Assembly: GCA_033344895.1 (NCBI GenBank)
Contig: JAWPMN010000001.1
Coordinates: 1,612,001-1,676,000 of the forward strand
DNA length: 64,000 nucleotides
Source of the DNA: Alphaproteobacteria bacterium
GTDB lineage: Bacteria > Pseudomonadota > Alphaproteobacteria > UBA8366 > Aestuariispiraceae
Direction: 5' to 3'
Positions 7,754 to 16,160 of this stretch are shown here, piece by piece (the stretch's first letter is position 1; the number at the start of each line of letters is the position of its first letter). The translations under genes were made by a program, and so were the position numbers. Below the pieces are notes generated by a model, which was not told where the DNA came from, made no database searches, and saw only the letters and a list, made by a program, of their open reading frames with translations.

Positions 7754-9262
7754 ATGTCGCCTTTGCCATCGGCCGAAATTGCCCTTTCCTCTCGAAATCT
7801 CGCGCCGCGCGCCGGCACGCTGGTTGCCGTCTGCTCGGCACTTATCCTGAGCGCCTGTGTCGGCGGCGGTCAATCGCCGACCGTAACACTGCCGCCCAGC
7901 AGCACGACCCCGCAACCCGGCGCGGTCGGACAGAGCGGTGACGCGCCGGAAGGGGCGCCGGGCAGCGATACCGCTCTGACCCATCAGGGCGCGGGAGCTT
8001 TGGCCTTGGGCGATTCCGGACTGCTGGAACCGCCGCCGGATGCGGTTCGCGCCGTCGAGGGCATTCCGGTCGCGGTGCTGGTCCCGCTTTCAGGGCGCCT
8101 CGCCGGACCGGGCAATGCGCTGCTGGAAGGAGCGCAAATGGCCCTGTTCGATGTCCGAAATCCTGAGGTCCGTCTGGTACCAATCGATACCGGCGGCAAC
8201 CCGCTGGGCGCCGAGCAGGCCGCACGGGAAGCCGTTCAGCGGGGTGCCAAGCTGATTGTCGGTCCGTTGCTGGCGGAATCCGTGACCGCCGTTCGGCCGA
8301 TTGCGGAAGCCGCGGGCATCAAGGTCGTCGGCTTTTCCAATTCCAGTCGCGTCGCCGGCGGGCCGGTCTTCCTGGCGGGTTTCGCACCGGAGGAGCAGGT
8401 CGAGGCCATCGTCGCCCATGCCATGGCCGAAGGGCGCCGGAAATTCGCGGTCCTGGCCCCGTCCAACGATTACGGAAACGTCTCTGTCGATGCCTTGCGC
8501 GACGCCGTGACGCGGCGTGGGGGAGAGTTCGCGAGGGTCGCGTTCTACGAGCCGGACGCCCTGGATTTCGCGACCCAGATTCAGCGTATTTCGGACTATC
8601 AGGACCGGGTGCAGGCCCTGGCGAAACAGCGGGCCGAGCTGGAGGCAATCGGCGACGAGGCGTCCAAGCGGGCGCTGAAACGGCTCGAAATCCTGGAAAC
8701 CTGGGGTGACCCGCCCTTCGACGCATTGCTGCTGCCGGTGCTGAACCCGCAGACCCTGCAGATCCTGTCGGCGCAGCTGGCCTATTACGATGTCGACCAG
8801 CCCGCGGTCCGCATCCTGGGTTTGCAGCGCTGGGACAGCTTCCCCGGCCTCGCGTCCGAACCCGGCCTGGTCGGCAGCCGCTATCCCGCCGCGCGGTCCA
8901 GCTTCCGGAACCGGTTCGACCAGCGTTTCGCGCAGTTGTACGGCCATCCTGCGTCCGAACTGTCGGCCCTGGCCTATGACGTGACCGCCGTCGCAGCCTC
9001 CCTGGCCGGGGATGGTCGTCGCCCGCCGAAATACGACGTCGCGACCTTGACCAATCCCGACGGCTTCATCGGCGCCCAGGGCCTGTTCCGCTTCACCGCC
9101 GACGGGCTGGCCCAGCGCAGCTTCGCCATCATGGAGGTCCGCCAGTCCGGCATCGAGATGATCCAGGAAGCGCCGGCCAGTTTCGACCTGCCGCCCCAGC
9201 CGACCGCGGACCAGCCGACTGCAGACCAGCCCGGCGGCCCGCCGCCCGTACCAAGTTCGTGA
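7754..9262 (+). CDS. LpoA-like penicillin-binding protein activator lipoprotein
   Basis: A 502-residue lipoprotein from the ATG at 7754 (an earlier ATG at 7670 gives an unlikely leader). The N-terminal hydrophobic segment ends in the lipobox LSAC, followed by a Ser/Thr/Pro-rich linker. From about residue 100 it carries a periplasmic-binding-protein fold of the LpoA C-domain type, with VAVLVPLSGRLAGPGNALLEGAQMALF-like opening motifs and GPLLAESVTAVRPIA. In E. coli LpoA activates PBP1A from the outer membrane; here that role is inferred from fold and from the yraN/BON neighbourhood. The C-terminus has a short PTADQ tandem repeat and proline-rich tail. Confidence 0.85.
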   Translation: MSPLPSAEIALSSRNLAPRAGTLVAVCSALILSACVGGGQSPTVTLPPSSTTPQPGAVGQSGDAPEGAPGSDTALTHQGAGALALGDSGLLEPPPDAVRAVEGIPVAVLVPLSGRLAGPGNALLEGAQMALFDVRNPEVRLVPIDTGGNPLGAEQAAREAVQRGAKLIVGPLLAESVTAVRPIAEAAGIKVVGFSNSSRVAGGPVFLAGFAPEEQVEAIVAHAMAEGRRKFAVLAPSNDYGNVSVDALRDAVTRRGGEFARVAFYEPDALDFATQIQRISDYQDRVQALAKQRAELEAIGDEASKRALKRLEILETWGDPPFDALLLPVLNPQTLQILSAQLAYYDVDQPAVRILGLQRWDSFPGLASEPGLVGSRYPAARSSFRNRFDQRFAQLYGHPASELSALAYDVTAVAASLAGDGRRPPKYDVATLTNPDGFIGAQGLFRFTADGLAQRSFAIMEVRQSGIEMIQEAPASFDLPPQPTADQPTADQPGGPPPVPSS

Positions 9263-9339
9263 TGAAAACCCGGTGCGGCAGGGCCTGAAATTGCGTCTGG
9301 CCTTCCCGCTTCGAATTGTCTATAAGCCGGTCCCGGTAA

Positions 9340-9416
9340 GCGCCTGTAGCTCAGCTGGATAGAGTGTCGCCCTCCGAAGGCGAAGGTCACAGGTTCGAAT
9401 CCTGTCAGGCGCGCCA
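9340..9416 (+). tRNA. tRNA-Arg (anticodon CCG)
   Basis: Complete 77-base cloverleaf with encoded CCA. Acceptor GCGCCTG pairs with CAGGCGC; the D-arm is GCTC-AGCTGGATA-GAGT; the anticodon stem TCGCC/GGCGA encloses loop CTCCGAA, giving anticodon CCG; the T-arm is ACAGG-TTCGAAT-CCTGT. It reads CGG codons. TATAAG at 9321-9326 is a plausible -10 element. No integrase or duplicated 3-prime end was noticed beside it. Confidence 0.97.
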
Positions 9417-9499
9417 TTTCCCCGAACATTCCCGCCGATTCCCGGTCCCCAACAATGGCGGCCGTGCTTTCCGACGTCGCGGCCGGTTCGGATCCGGGC

Positions 9500-10609
9500 T
9501 CAGCCCAGCGTCTTCAGCACCGCCTCAAGGCGTTCCGCGAAGATTGCGCGGTCCCGTTCCGTGCCGACGGTGACCCGGATGCAGCGGTCCATTGGGGCCA
9601 CGCCCGGCATGCGCACGAAGACGCCGGCGGCGTCCAGGGCCCTCAGGACCGCCCGGGCATGGTCCCCGTCGCGACCCATATCGATGGTGACGAAGTTCGT
9701 TGCCGACGGCAGGGCCTTGAGGCCAAGCCGCGCGGCCGTTTCGGCATAATCGGCGCGGCCGCGCGCAACCTCCGCGACGACACCGTCGACGAATTCTGGG
9801 TCGTGCAGGGAGGCGAGGGCAGCGGCCTGGGCCACGCGGGTCATCTCGAAATGGTTCCGGACCTTGTTCAGCCCGGTGATCAGGTCCTTGTGCGCGATGG
9901 TATAGCCGACCCGCAGGCCCGCCATGCCATGGGCCTTGGAGAAGGTGCGCATCCGCATGACCCGCGGGTTCGACGCGTCAATCGGCGGCGCGGTTCCGTC
10001 AGGGGCGAACTCGATATAGGCCTCGTCCAGCACCAGAACCGCGCCGTCGGGCACGCCGTCGATCAGGCGCTGCATCGCGTCGGCACCGTACCAGCTGCCC
10101 ATCGGATTGTCCGGATTCGCGAAATAGCCCAGCGGCGCACGGGTCTCGCGCATTTTCGCCAGCACCGCGTCGGGGTCTTCCGCGTCGTCGCGATAGGGGA
10201 CGGTCTGCAGCGATGCCCCGAACCCCGCAACATGATAGTTGAATGTCGGATAGGCCCCGGCCGAGGTGACAACCGGCGCCCCCGGCCCGGCCAACATGCG
10301 AACCGTGTTGCCCAGAATGCCGTCGATGCCCGCGCCGACCAGCACCTCCTCCGGCTCGACACCATGCTTCTCGGCCAGCGCATTGCGCAGTTCGAAGCTC
10401 TGCGCGTCCCCGTACCAGGCGCTGCGCGGCGCTTCGTCGATCAGGGCCTGCAGCGCCCGGGGCGACATGCCGAAGGCGCTTTCATTGGCACCGATCCGGG
10501 CATCGAACGCCGTTCCGCGCTGCCGTTCCAGGGTCTCCGGCCCGATAAAGGGAACGGCGGCCGGCAGAGAGGCGACAAGATCGGTGAAGGGGATTCGGGT
10601 ATCCGCCAT
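9500..10609 (-). CDS. HisC-type PLP aminotransferase
   Basis: Fold-type I PLP aminotransferase of 369 residues, related to histidinol-phosphate and aromatic aminotransferases. Visible are GAGIDGILGNTVRML (cofactor phosphate region), the substrate/PLP block NPDNPMGSWY, the PLP-binding VLDEAYIEFAP and the Schiff-base lysine K225 in RTFSKAHGMAGLRVGY. The ATG at 10609 has GAAGG upstream and is preferred to the ATG at 10678. No other histidine or aromatic genes are adjacent, so the true substrate (histidinol phosphate, aromatic amino acid or another amine) cannot be fixed from context. Confidence 0.85.
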   Translation of the reverse strand: MADTRIPFTDLVASLPAAVPFIGPETLERQRGTAFDARIGANESAFGMSPRALQALIDEAPRSAWYGDAQSFELRNALAEKHGVEPEEVLVGAGIDGILGNTVRMLAGPGAPVVTSAGAYPTFNYHVAGFGASLQTVPYRDDAEDPDAVLAKMRETRAPLGYFANPDNPMGSWYGADAMQRLIDGVPDGAVLVLDEAYIEFAPDGTAPPIDASNPRVMRMRTFSKAHGMAGLRVGYTIAHKDLITGLNKVRNHFEMTRVAQAAALASLHDPEFVDGVVAEVARGRADYAETAARLGLKALPSATNFVTIDMGRDGDHARAVLRALDAAGVFVRMPGVAPMDRCIRVTVGTERDRAIFAERLEAVLKTLG

Positions 10610-10694
10610 GACAAACCTTCGGTGATGTTGGGACCGCGTCGGAACCGCGGAGAGTATCGTCCGCTGTCCGGAATGCAAATCCTGTCCGCGCCGT

Positions 10695-10994
10695 TCAGCC
10701 GTCGGCCGCGTTGGGGAACAGGGTCAGCTGCAGCAGGTTGAGCTGCTGATCGTCCAGGCTGCGGGTCTCGTCCTCGTAATAGGCTTCCAGATATTCCATG
10801 AATTCCTGGTTCAGGAAGGCGTCGACACTGAGACCGGCCCCATTGGCATCGCGGCGCACGAACGGCGCCAGATGCGGCGGCAGGGCAAGCAGGAAGGATT
10901 CCGGCAAAGGTACCACCTTTGCCCGGGGATGACTGGACAGGGTGACGACCTTGTCGTCCGGGGTCCGGTCCCCGCCGTCGTCGTTCTGATCCAT
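10695..10994 (-). CDS. Small acidic protein of unknown function
   Basis: A 99-residue, acidic, cytosolic-looking protein with no signal peptide or membrane segment and no recognised domain. A strong GGAGG ribosome binding site precedes the ATG at 10994, which supports it as a gene. The middle part reads VVPLPESFLLALPPHLAPF and the C-terminal half is helical and rich in Glu, Tyr and Leu. It is divergent from the membrane protein at 11133 and 85 bases downstream of the aminotransferase start. Confidence 0.6.
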   Translation of the reverse strand: MDQNDDGGDRTPDDKVVTLSSHPRAKVVPLPESFLLALPPHLAPFVRRDANGAGLSVDAFLNQEFMEYLEAYYEDETRSLDDQQLNLLQLTLFPNAADG

Positions 10995-11132
10995 GATCGT
11001 GCCCTCCGGTAACCTGCGCGAGCGAGTCCTATACCATGATTTGCGCAGAGCGGAAAAAAACCGAAAACGCCTCCGGTCGCCCCATAGCCTTCGCCACCGA
11101 CAGCCCCTGGACCGTGACGAAGGAAACCCGCC

Positions 11133-11591
11133 ATGCCGCATTCCAGCGCCCGCCATGTAACCGGGGCGGACACCGCCATGACCGAGATCGCCCTGGCGCT
11201 GGCCATGGCATTTTTCGCGATTCTGGTCCTCGCCCTTGTTTCCATGGGCGCGGGCCAACAGGCCGAGTCGGCCCCTGAAGCCCGGCAGGACATTCTGGCC
11301 GCGACCCTGGTCCCGCCCGGGAAAGACGCCGCCGCGACCGTCCTTGAAAGCCGGGATGTGCTGATCGTCTATCATGACGGCCGCTTCCTGGACCGTGATC
11401 TGACGCCCCTGGACGACGCCGCCCTGACGGCGCTGTCAGCCATCCGGGCTGACGCCGGCCGGGTGGTCCTGGCCGTCCCGCCCGACCTGCCGCTGGGTGA
11501 AACCATGGCCGCGCGGGGCCGGGTCGGCCGTCCCGATCTGCTGGTCACGGTCCTGAACGCAGACTGGATCGCCCGCTTGCAAGCCCCCTGA
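11133..11591 (+). CDS. Single-pass membrane protein of unknown function
   Basis: A 152-residue protein with one N-terminal transmembrane segment (about residues 18-38, ALALAMAFFAILVLALVSMG) and a soluble C-terminal domain of about 100 residues with alternating hydrophobic strands (VLIVYHDGRFL, RVVLAVPPDLPL, LLVTVLNADW). The topology recalls ExbD/TolR-type proteins, but I cannot show homology. GAAGGAAA lies upstream of the ATG; a second in-frame ATG is at 11178. It is the first of five plus-strand genes leading to the Lon-like membrane protein. Confidence 0.6.
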   Translation: MPHSSARHVTGADTAMTEIALALAMAFFAILVLALVSMGAGQQAESAPEARQDILAATLVPPGKDAAATVLESRDVLIVYHDGRFLDRDLTPLDDAALTALSAIRADAGRVVLAVPPDLPLGETMAARGRVGRPDLLVTVLNADWIARLQAP

Positions 11592-11673
11592 CCGGTTTCC
11601 GGGCCTGACCCTGCCATAGACCCGATTGTAGGGCTGACGCCCGACCCGGCTTTCATCGAAGAGGAGGCGGCCG

Positions 11674-12627
11674 ATGCGCCGAGTTCATCAATCTTATCCG
11701 TGCGCCCTGAAACTCTGCCCGCGGATCGTCAGCACCCCGGCTTCCGCCTTGCCGCGGCTTTTCCGGCACCTAACGGCGATCGCGGCGATCGTGCTGGCCT
11801 GTGGTGCCGGCGCCGCCTTCGCGGCCGTCGCGCCGCCCGCCGACTCGCCCCGGGCCGCGGTACAGAAAATCCTGGTCGAGGAGGCGCTGATCGACGGCAC
11901 GGTGCCGCCGACCCTGGCGCTGGCGGTGGCGCGGGTCGAATCGAATTTCGACGCCGCAGCCGTCAGCCATGCCGGGGCGCGCGGACTCATGCAGATCATG
12001 CCGGCCACGGCACTGGGAGAGTTCGGCGTCGCGCCGGACCGGCTGTATGATGCCCGGCTCAACGCACGACTGGGCGTCGCCTTTCTGCGCAAGCTCTACA
12101 TCGCCTATGGACGGCGCTGGGATCTGGCCCTGTCGCATTACAATGGCGGCAGCCTGACCCGGACCGCCGGACAGTGGCGACCCCATTCCTATACCCAGGG
12201 ATATGTTCAGAAGGTGATGCGCTACTGGAACGCCTATCAGCGCGCCAGGTGGGTCACGGTTCTGGTCGCCGAGACCCGGCAGGCCGAAACCCGGCTTGCG
12301 GCCGATGCGCCGCATGCATCGCCCGGCGTGCAGGCCCGCCTGGCGGCGGATTATGCTTACCTGGAGGATCCTCGGATCGAACATGACTGGCGGGACTATC
12401 TGCGCATTGCGGATCGTTGGCTGAAGCCGGAGGCACAGACCGCCGCCGACCCCGCAGCGCCGGTCGACTTCTCGGCAGCGGTCGCGGCCGATCCGGACTG
12501 GCATTATCCGTTCCAGACCGGGGCCGCCCCGATCCTGCCGGCCGCCAACGGCCTGAAAGGCGCGGAACGATTTCTGAATTCAAGCCGCTACTGGTCAATG
12601 CCGACCCCCGGCGCGCGCTTCAACTGA
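11674..12627 (+). CDS. SLT-domain lytic transglycosylase
   Basis: Exported peptidoglycan lytic transglycosylase of 317 residues. An N-terminal hydrophobic segment (about 33-50, ending GAAFA) is a probable signal peptide. The goose-lysozyme-like domain runs from about 75 to 180: the catalytic Glu in VARVESNFDAAAVS, then GARGLMQIMPATA and LSHYNGG, all diagnostic. The C-terminal 130 residues have no recognised domain. A GAGGAGG ribosome binding site precedes the ATG. Position in a run of plus-strand genes with unknown membrane proteins suggests a wall-associated assembly or stress role (inference). Confidence 0.88.
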   Translation: MRRVHQSYPCALKLCPRIVSTPASALPRLFRHLTAIAAIVLACGAGAAFAAVAPPADSPRAAVQKILVEEALIDGTVPPTLALAVARVESNFDAAAVSHAGARGLMQIMPATALGEFGVAPDRLYDARLNARLGVAFLRKLYIAYGRRWDLALSHYNGGSLTRTAGQWRPHSYTQGYVQKVMRYWNAYQRARWVTVLVAETRQAETRLAADAPHASPGVQARLAADYAYLEDPRIEHDWRDYLRIADRWLKPEAQTAADPAAPVDFSAAVAADPDWHYPFQTGAAPILPAANGLKGAERFLNSSRYWSMPTPGARFN

Positions 12628-12641
12628 CCGGAGGCGGCGCC

Positions 12642-14195
12642 ATGGGAACGATCGGCTTTTTCGTGACACCCGGCGACGGCGCTGGCTACTCTGCCGGCGG
12701 AAACCGTGTCGTGCCGAGCCGGATGTCGAGGGAGAATCAGACCGTGTTGAGCGCCGCCCACAGGGTGATCACCGCCGGGCAGAGCCCCGCCCTGCGCGAT
12801 CTGTTCCGATCCCTGGTGGAGATCGAGGGCGCCAACGGCCCGAAATTCTCCCGCAAGGCGCTGCACGTCCTGGCCCAGGCCATCGCCTGCCGTTCCTATG
12901 AGCGGATGGCGCTGGAAACCGTCCATCTGGTCCGCGCCGCGGCCCTGACCGCCGGCCGCTTCGGGTTCGAGGGGGTCTTCTGGGGCATGGATCAGGCCAC
13001 CGCCAGCGCCTTTCGGGGTCATTTCGCAGGCAGAACGGAGATGCCCGGACGGCTTGCAGGCATCGATGGCGGCGTCGAGCTGCGCTATCCCGACGGACAT
13101 TTTGCCATCCGATATGGCCGGATGCCTGTTCTTTCGGCCTTCCTTGAATTCACCGTCGCAGCGATCGGGTTCACGGCACTTTCCGACATTCTGGACGGCG
13201 TTGATGGGCCGAACCGCAATGTTTCGGCCCAGTCGAAAGCCGCCAACGCCCTGTCCCGCGCACTTTACGATTTTCTGGGCGATCATCTGCCCAGCGTTCA
13301 GACGCAGCGCAAGTTCCGCAGTCTGATCGCCTTCCTGGAACGCGATCTGGGCCGGGATTTCCGTCCGGATGCCATCGACGACGGCACCGTGCTGGATTTC
13401 TGGCGCGACGCCAGCACCGGCGAAGGTGGGGAAGGGGGCGACTTTCGCGCCTACCGGACCGTTGTGCTGGCCTTTCTGAGGTTAGTCGAATTGCTGGAAG
13501 ACGGCGACGCCCTGGCCCGGTTCGAACATATGCACGCGATCGGGCCCGATCGTGAGGCGGGGGAGGTCGACCCCGGGGAGGACGCCTATCTGGCAATTGC
13601 CGAATGGGCGCCCGACAACCCCCTGGCGGCCTTTGTGGAACCGCCTGTGGATGCCGTGAAGTTCCTCAACAAGCGGGAAACTGACACCCTGACCCTGCCG
13701 GCGGAGGAGGGCGATCGCCTTCTGCGGCTGCCCCTGTCCTATCTGCGAGCGGAGACGTTCGGTACCGGGCAGCACCGGCTGATCCAGGCCCTGCGGCGCA
13801 AGGCCGGTCGGACGGAGATCCGGGACATTGCCCGGGACGCGGCGACGGAAAGCTACGCGCAACGGATCGACCTTCTGCGCAAGATCGACCTGCATCTGGA
13901 GAAGGTCGCCCTGGCCTCTCTGCATGTTCTGGGAACCGGGCAGGACGAGACTGCGCGGCGCGCGCGCAAGGCCTTCGAGGCCCTGTCCCGGCAGGGGTTC
14001 GACGCAAGCCGGACCGGCGACCCTGACATTCAGGCCGCCTTCAGCACCGCGGCAGGGCCCCTGGCCGATCTGCGCGCCCGGCTTCGGGACCTGCTGACCC
14101 GTCTTGAAGGCGGGCCGGACTGGGCAAAGGCCTATGCGGCCGACCGCGACGTCTTCGCCGACCAGTTCCTCATACTTTACGGAGACGCAGCATGA
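12642..14195 (+). CDS. Large protein of unknown family
   Basis: A 517-residue protein from the ATG at 12642 (GGAGG eight bases upstream, directly after the transglycosylase stop). A second ATG at 12723 is possible and would remove a glycine-rich leader. No domain is recognised. The sequence is mostly helical, soluble, rich in Ala, Leu, Arg and Asp, with no signal peptide or clear membrane segment; the last 150 residues are likely helical bundles. Its stop overlaps the start of the next gene (ATGA), so the two are translationally coupled. It is the largest unexplained protein of this locus. Confidence 0.7.
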   Translation: MGTIGFFVTPGDGAGYSAGGNRVVPSRMSRENQTVLSAAHRVITAGQSPALRDLFRSLVEIEGANGPKFSRKALHVLAQAIACRSYERMALETVHLVRAAALTAGRFGFEGVFWGMDQATASAFRGHFAGRTEMPGRLAGIDGGVELRYPDGHFAIRYGRMPVLSAFLEFTVAAIGFTALSDILDGVDGPNRNVSAQSKAANALSRALYDFLGDHLPSVQTQRKFRSLIAFLERDLGRDFRPDAIDDGTVLDFWRDASTGEGGEGGDFRAYRTVVLAFLRLVELLEDGDALARFEHMHAIGPDREAGEVDPGEDAYLAIAEWAPDNPLAAFVEPPVDAVKFLNKRETDTLTLPAEEGDRLLRLPLSYLRAETFGTGQHRLIQALRRKAGRTEIRDIARDAATESYAQRIDLLRKIDLHLEKVALASLHVLGTGQDETARRARKAFEALSRQGFDASRTGDPDIQAAFSTAAGPLADLRARLRDLLTRLEGGPDWAKAYAADRDVFADQFLILYGDAA

Positions 14196-14740
14196 CCGGC
14201 GCATCCTGGAGTTCCCGCAGCGCGCCCGAAAAGGCGCGGATCGAAACCGCCTTTGCCGCATTGCACGCCGCGGATGGCTGGCTGGATCCGGCGGGGGCGG
14301 GACCTGCGCAAGTGGCCGCGATGCCGGCGCTTTTTCGTGCCGCGACGGACCCCGCCGCGCCGATCCCGGCAACGCTGGTCGGAAGATTGGCTACCGATCC
14401 TGGCTTGCGGGCCGATTTCGACCGGCTCGTCGACCGGGTGGCAGCCTGCCGGATCGGCCGCGCCGCCGCGGCCAGCAGCGGGCGCCTCGACCGGCGTGAG
14501 GCTGGAGGCTATGTCCTGCGCATAAAGCCCTCTCGGGCGGATGCGAGTCAGGTATATCTGCTGATCGATTGTCCGTCGGAAGGGCCGGTACCGCAGGCCC
14601 TGCTGATCCGGGATGGGGATACGATCCTGAAACGGGCGTTGAATGCACCGCAGGACGGAACGATCCGTTTGGTGCTGGAAAGCACCGACCCGCTGGTCGC
14701 GGCCATCGGGGACCCGGCGACGGAGATCGACCTGGTGTAA
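14192..14740 (+). CDS. Unknown protein coupled to the 517-residue protein
   Basis: A 182-residue protein that begins inside the stop codon of the preceding gene (ATGA overlap). The N-terminal half is helical, with a segment LVGRLATDPGLRADFDRLV that recalls the short helical regions of anti-sigma-like proteins. The C-terminal half (about 105-182) is beta-rich: GYVLRIKPS, VYLLIDCPS, then GTIRLVLESTD and a final DPATEIDLV. I do not recognise a named family. Overlap and order suggest it acts with the 517-residue protein and the membrane protein that follows 49 bases later. Confidence 0.65.
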   Translation: MTGASWSSRSAPEKARIETAFAALHAADGWLDPAGAGPAQVAAMPALFRAATDPAAPIPATLVGRLATDPGLRADFDRLVDRVAACRIGRAAAASSGRLDRREAGGYVLRIKPSRADASQVYLLIDCPSEGPVPQALLIRDGDTILKRALNAPQDGTIRLVLESTDPLVAAIGDPATEIDLV

Positions 14741-14789
14741 CGTCTCCCGGTGCAGGGAGGGGGCACCGGCACGAGACAAAGAGGCGCTG

Positions 14790-15923
14790 ATGGGGGTTCG
14801 CGTTTTCATTGCGACAACGGAAGGACCGGCGATGATCCAGCGGATCGCCGCCGAGGATTCCGACATTCCCCCGGTCGTCTGCCTGAACGGAACCACGGAA
14901 ACCCTGCCGATCAGCGAGGCCTATGGGCGGTTTGTCCGTCGCGGCACGGGCATGGTCGCGAAACTGACCGGGCACGATTCCTACCGGATCGATCTGGACC
15001 GGCCCGTGGATGGCGGCAGTTCCTGGCAGCTGGGCATTTTACTGGCGCATCTGCTGCAGGCGGAGGGTCGTCTGGCCGGGCCGGAGGAGACGGCCGAGGT
15101 AAACGTCTTCGCCACCGGCGAAGTCGACCGCGATCTCTTCCTGCGGCCGGTCGGGCATATCGAGCGCAAGCTGCTGGCCAGCGACGGCCCCCGACAGCAG
15201 GTCCTTGATGCCGGATCGACATGCCTGTTCCTTGTTCCCGCCGATGACGCGGTGAACCAGCCTGCGGTCACGCCCGTTGCCACACTGGCCGAAGCGGCAA
15301 AGCTGATCGATCTGACGCTGCCGGCCGACGCGCCTGGCGTACTGTCGGTTCCGGCCCCGCCCGAAGCATCGAAGGGGCGAGGGCATGTCGGTCGCGTGGT
15401 GGCGGCCGGTTTCGTGCTGGTCCTGCTGACGGCGGCAGCCGGTCTTTACTGGCAGCGGGACCGGATCGTGGCCGGGATCGATTCCGAGCCGGCAAACCCG
15501 GCATCCCAGGCAGCAACAGAACCGTTGCCCGCCAACAAGGCGCCGGAGAAAATTCAGGTTACGGTGCAGCCCCTGTCGGCGCCGGAGGGTTTCACCTGCC
15601 GCAGCCTGCGCTTCGCCCAACTCTCGCTGGTCGAGGGCTCAGCCTCTCCGCTGACGGCGGGGCAGGCCCTCGCGGGTTCGGACCCGGAGATCTGCCGGCT
15701 TCGTTACGGAGTTGCACCGGGCGGACAGGAGATGCGGGAGTTTCAGGCTGTCTGGCGCGCCGGCGCGCGCGAAGAGACCGTCCAGGGATCCGCGACCCCC
15801 ACGTCGCCGCTGGTTCTCGAAGTCGACGTGATCCGGGGACAGCCTGAAGCCATGGAACTGGAGGTGCGGTCGGGGGCTGACACGGGCACCTCTCGAATCT
15901 GGCGTCACAGCCTCGTGCCGTAA
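14790..15923 (+). CDS. Membrane-anchored Lon (S16)-like domain protein
   Basis: A 377-residue protein: a cytosolic N-domain (1-185), one transmembrane helix (about 201-221, VVAAGFVLVLLTAAAGLYW) and a probable periplasmic C-domain (about 235-377). Residues 70-150 can be laid on the Lon protease domain. DGGSSWQLG (74-82) matches the DGPSAG serine motif, ATGEVDRD matches MTGEITL, LRPVGHIERKLLA (118-130) matches VLPIGGLKEKLLA, and CLFLVPADD matches the VLIP strand. Ser77 and Lys127 fall where the catalytic Ser/Lys dyad lies, with 18 residues from the Thr of TGE to the Lys, as in E. coli Lon. No AAA+ module is present. Activity is unproven. The ATG at 14790 has GAGG upstream. Confidence 0.7.
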   Translation: MGVRVFIATTEGPAMIQRIAAEDSDIPPVVCLNGTTETLPISEAYGRFVRRGTGMVAKLTGHDSYRIDLDRPVDGGSSWQLGILLAHLLQAEGRLAGPEETAEVNVFATGEVDRDLFLRPVGHIERKLLASDGPRQQVLDAGSTCLFLVPADDAVNQPAVTPVATLAEAAKLIDLTLPADAPGVLSVPAPPEASKGRGHVGRVVAAGFVLVLLTAAAGLYWQRDRIVAGIDSEPANPASQAATEPLPANKAPEKIQVTVQPLSAPEGFTCRSLRFAQLSLVEGSASPLTAGQALAGSDPEICRLRYGVAPGGQEMREFQAVWRAGAREETVQGSATPTSPLVLEVDVIRGQPEAMELEVRSGADTGTSRIWRHSLVP

Positions 15924-16160
15924 GCCATTGGCCGGGGAGTCATCTGCGGTAATGAACCACGATTGCAGTCAGAATCTGCACATCACCCCCCAGATATGGG
16001 GTGCACGATACGCTTGATGCCCAATTTGCCTGGGGCAACTCCGGGATTCCGCACGATGCCTAACAAGCGAGTCGCCAGACCCAACCGAACCGGTGCGCAG
16101 GAAACACAGATTCGGTCGGATCAGGCGTATCGGAGTAGGGGCAGCGGGCTTTCTGGAGCC

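Noticed and set aside
9340-9416. tRNA-Arg as a possible integration site
   Set aside because: No integrase gene and no second copy of the tRNA 3-prime end were seen nearby; flanking genes look like core genes.
9455-10741. Plus-strand frame of 428 codons
   Set aside because: Antisense to the HisC-type aminotransferase; only one strand shows motifs.
15924-16160. Possible small gene or terminator between the Lon-like gene and qor
   Set aside because: Only a short CACCCC/GGGGTG repeat without T-run, and no frame with a start signal.
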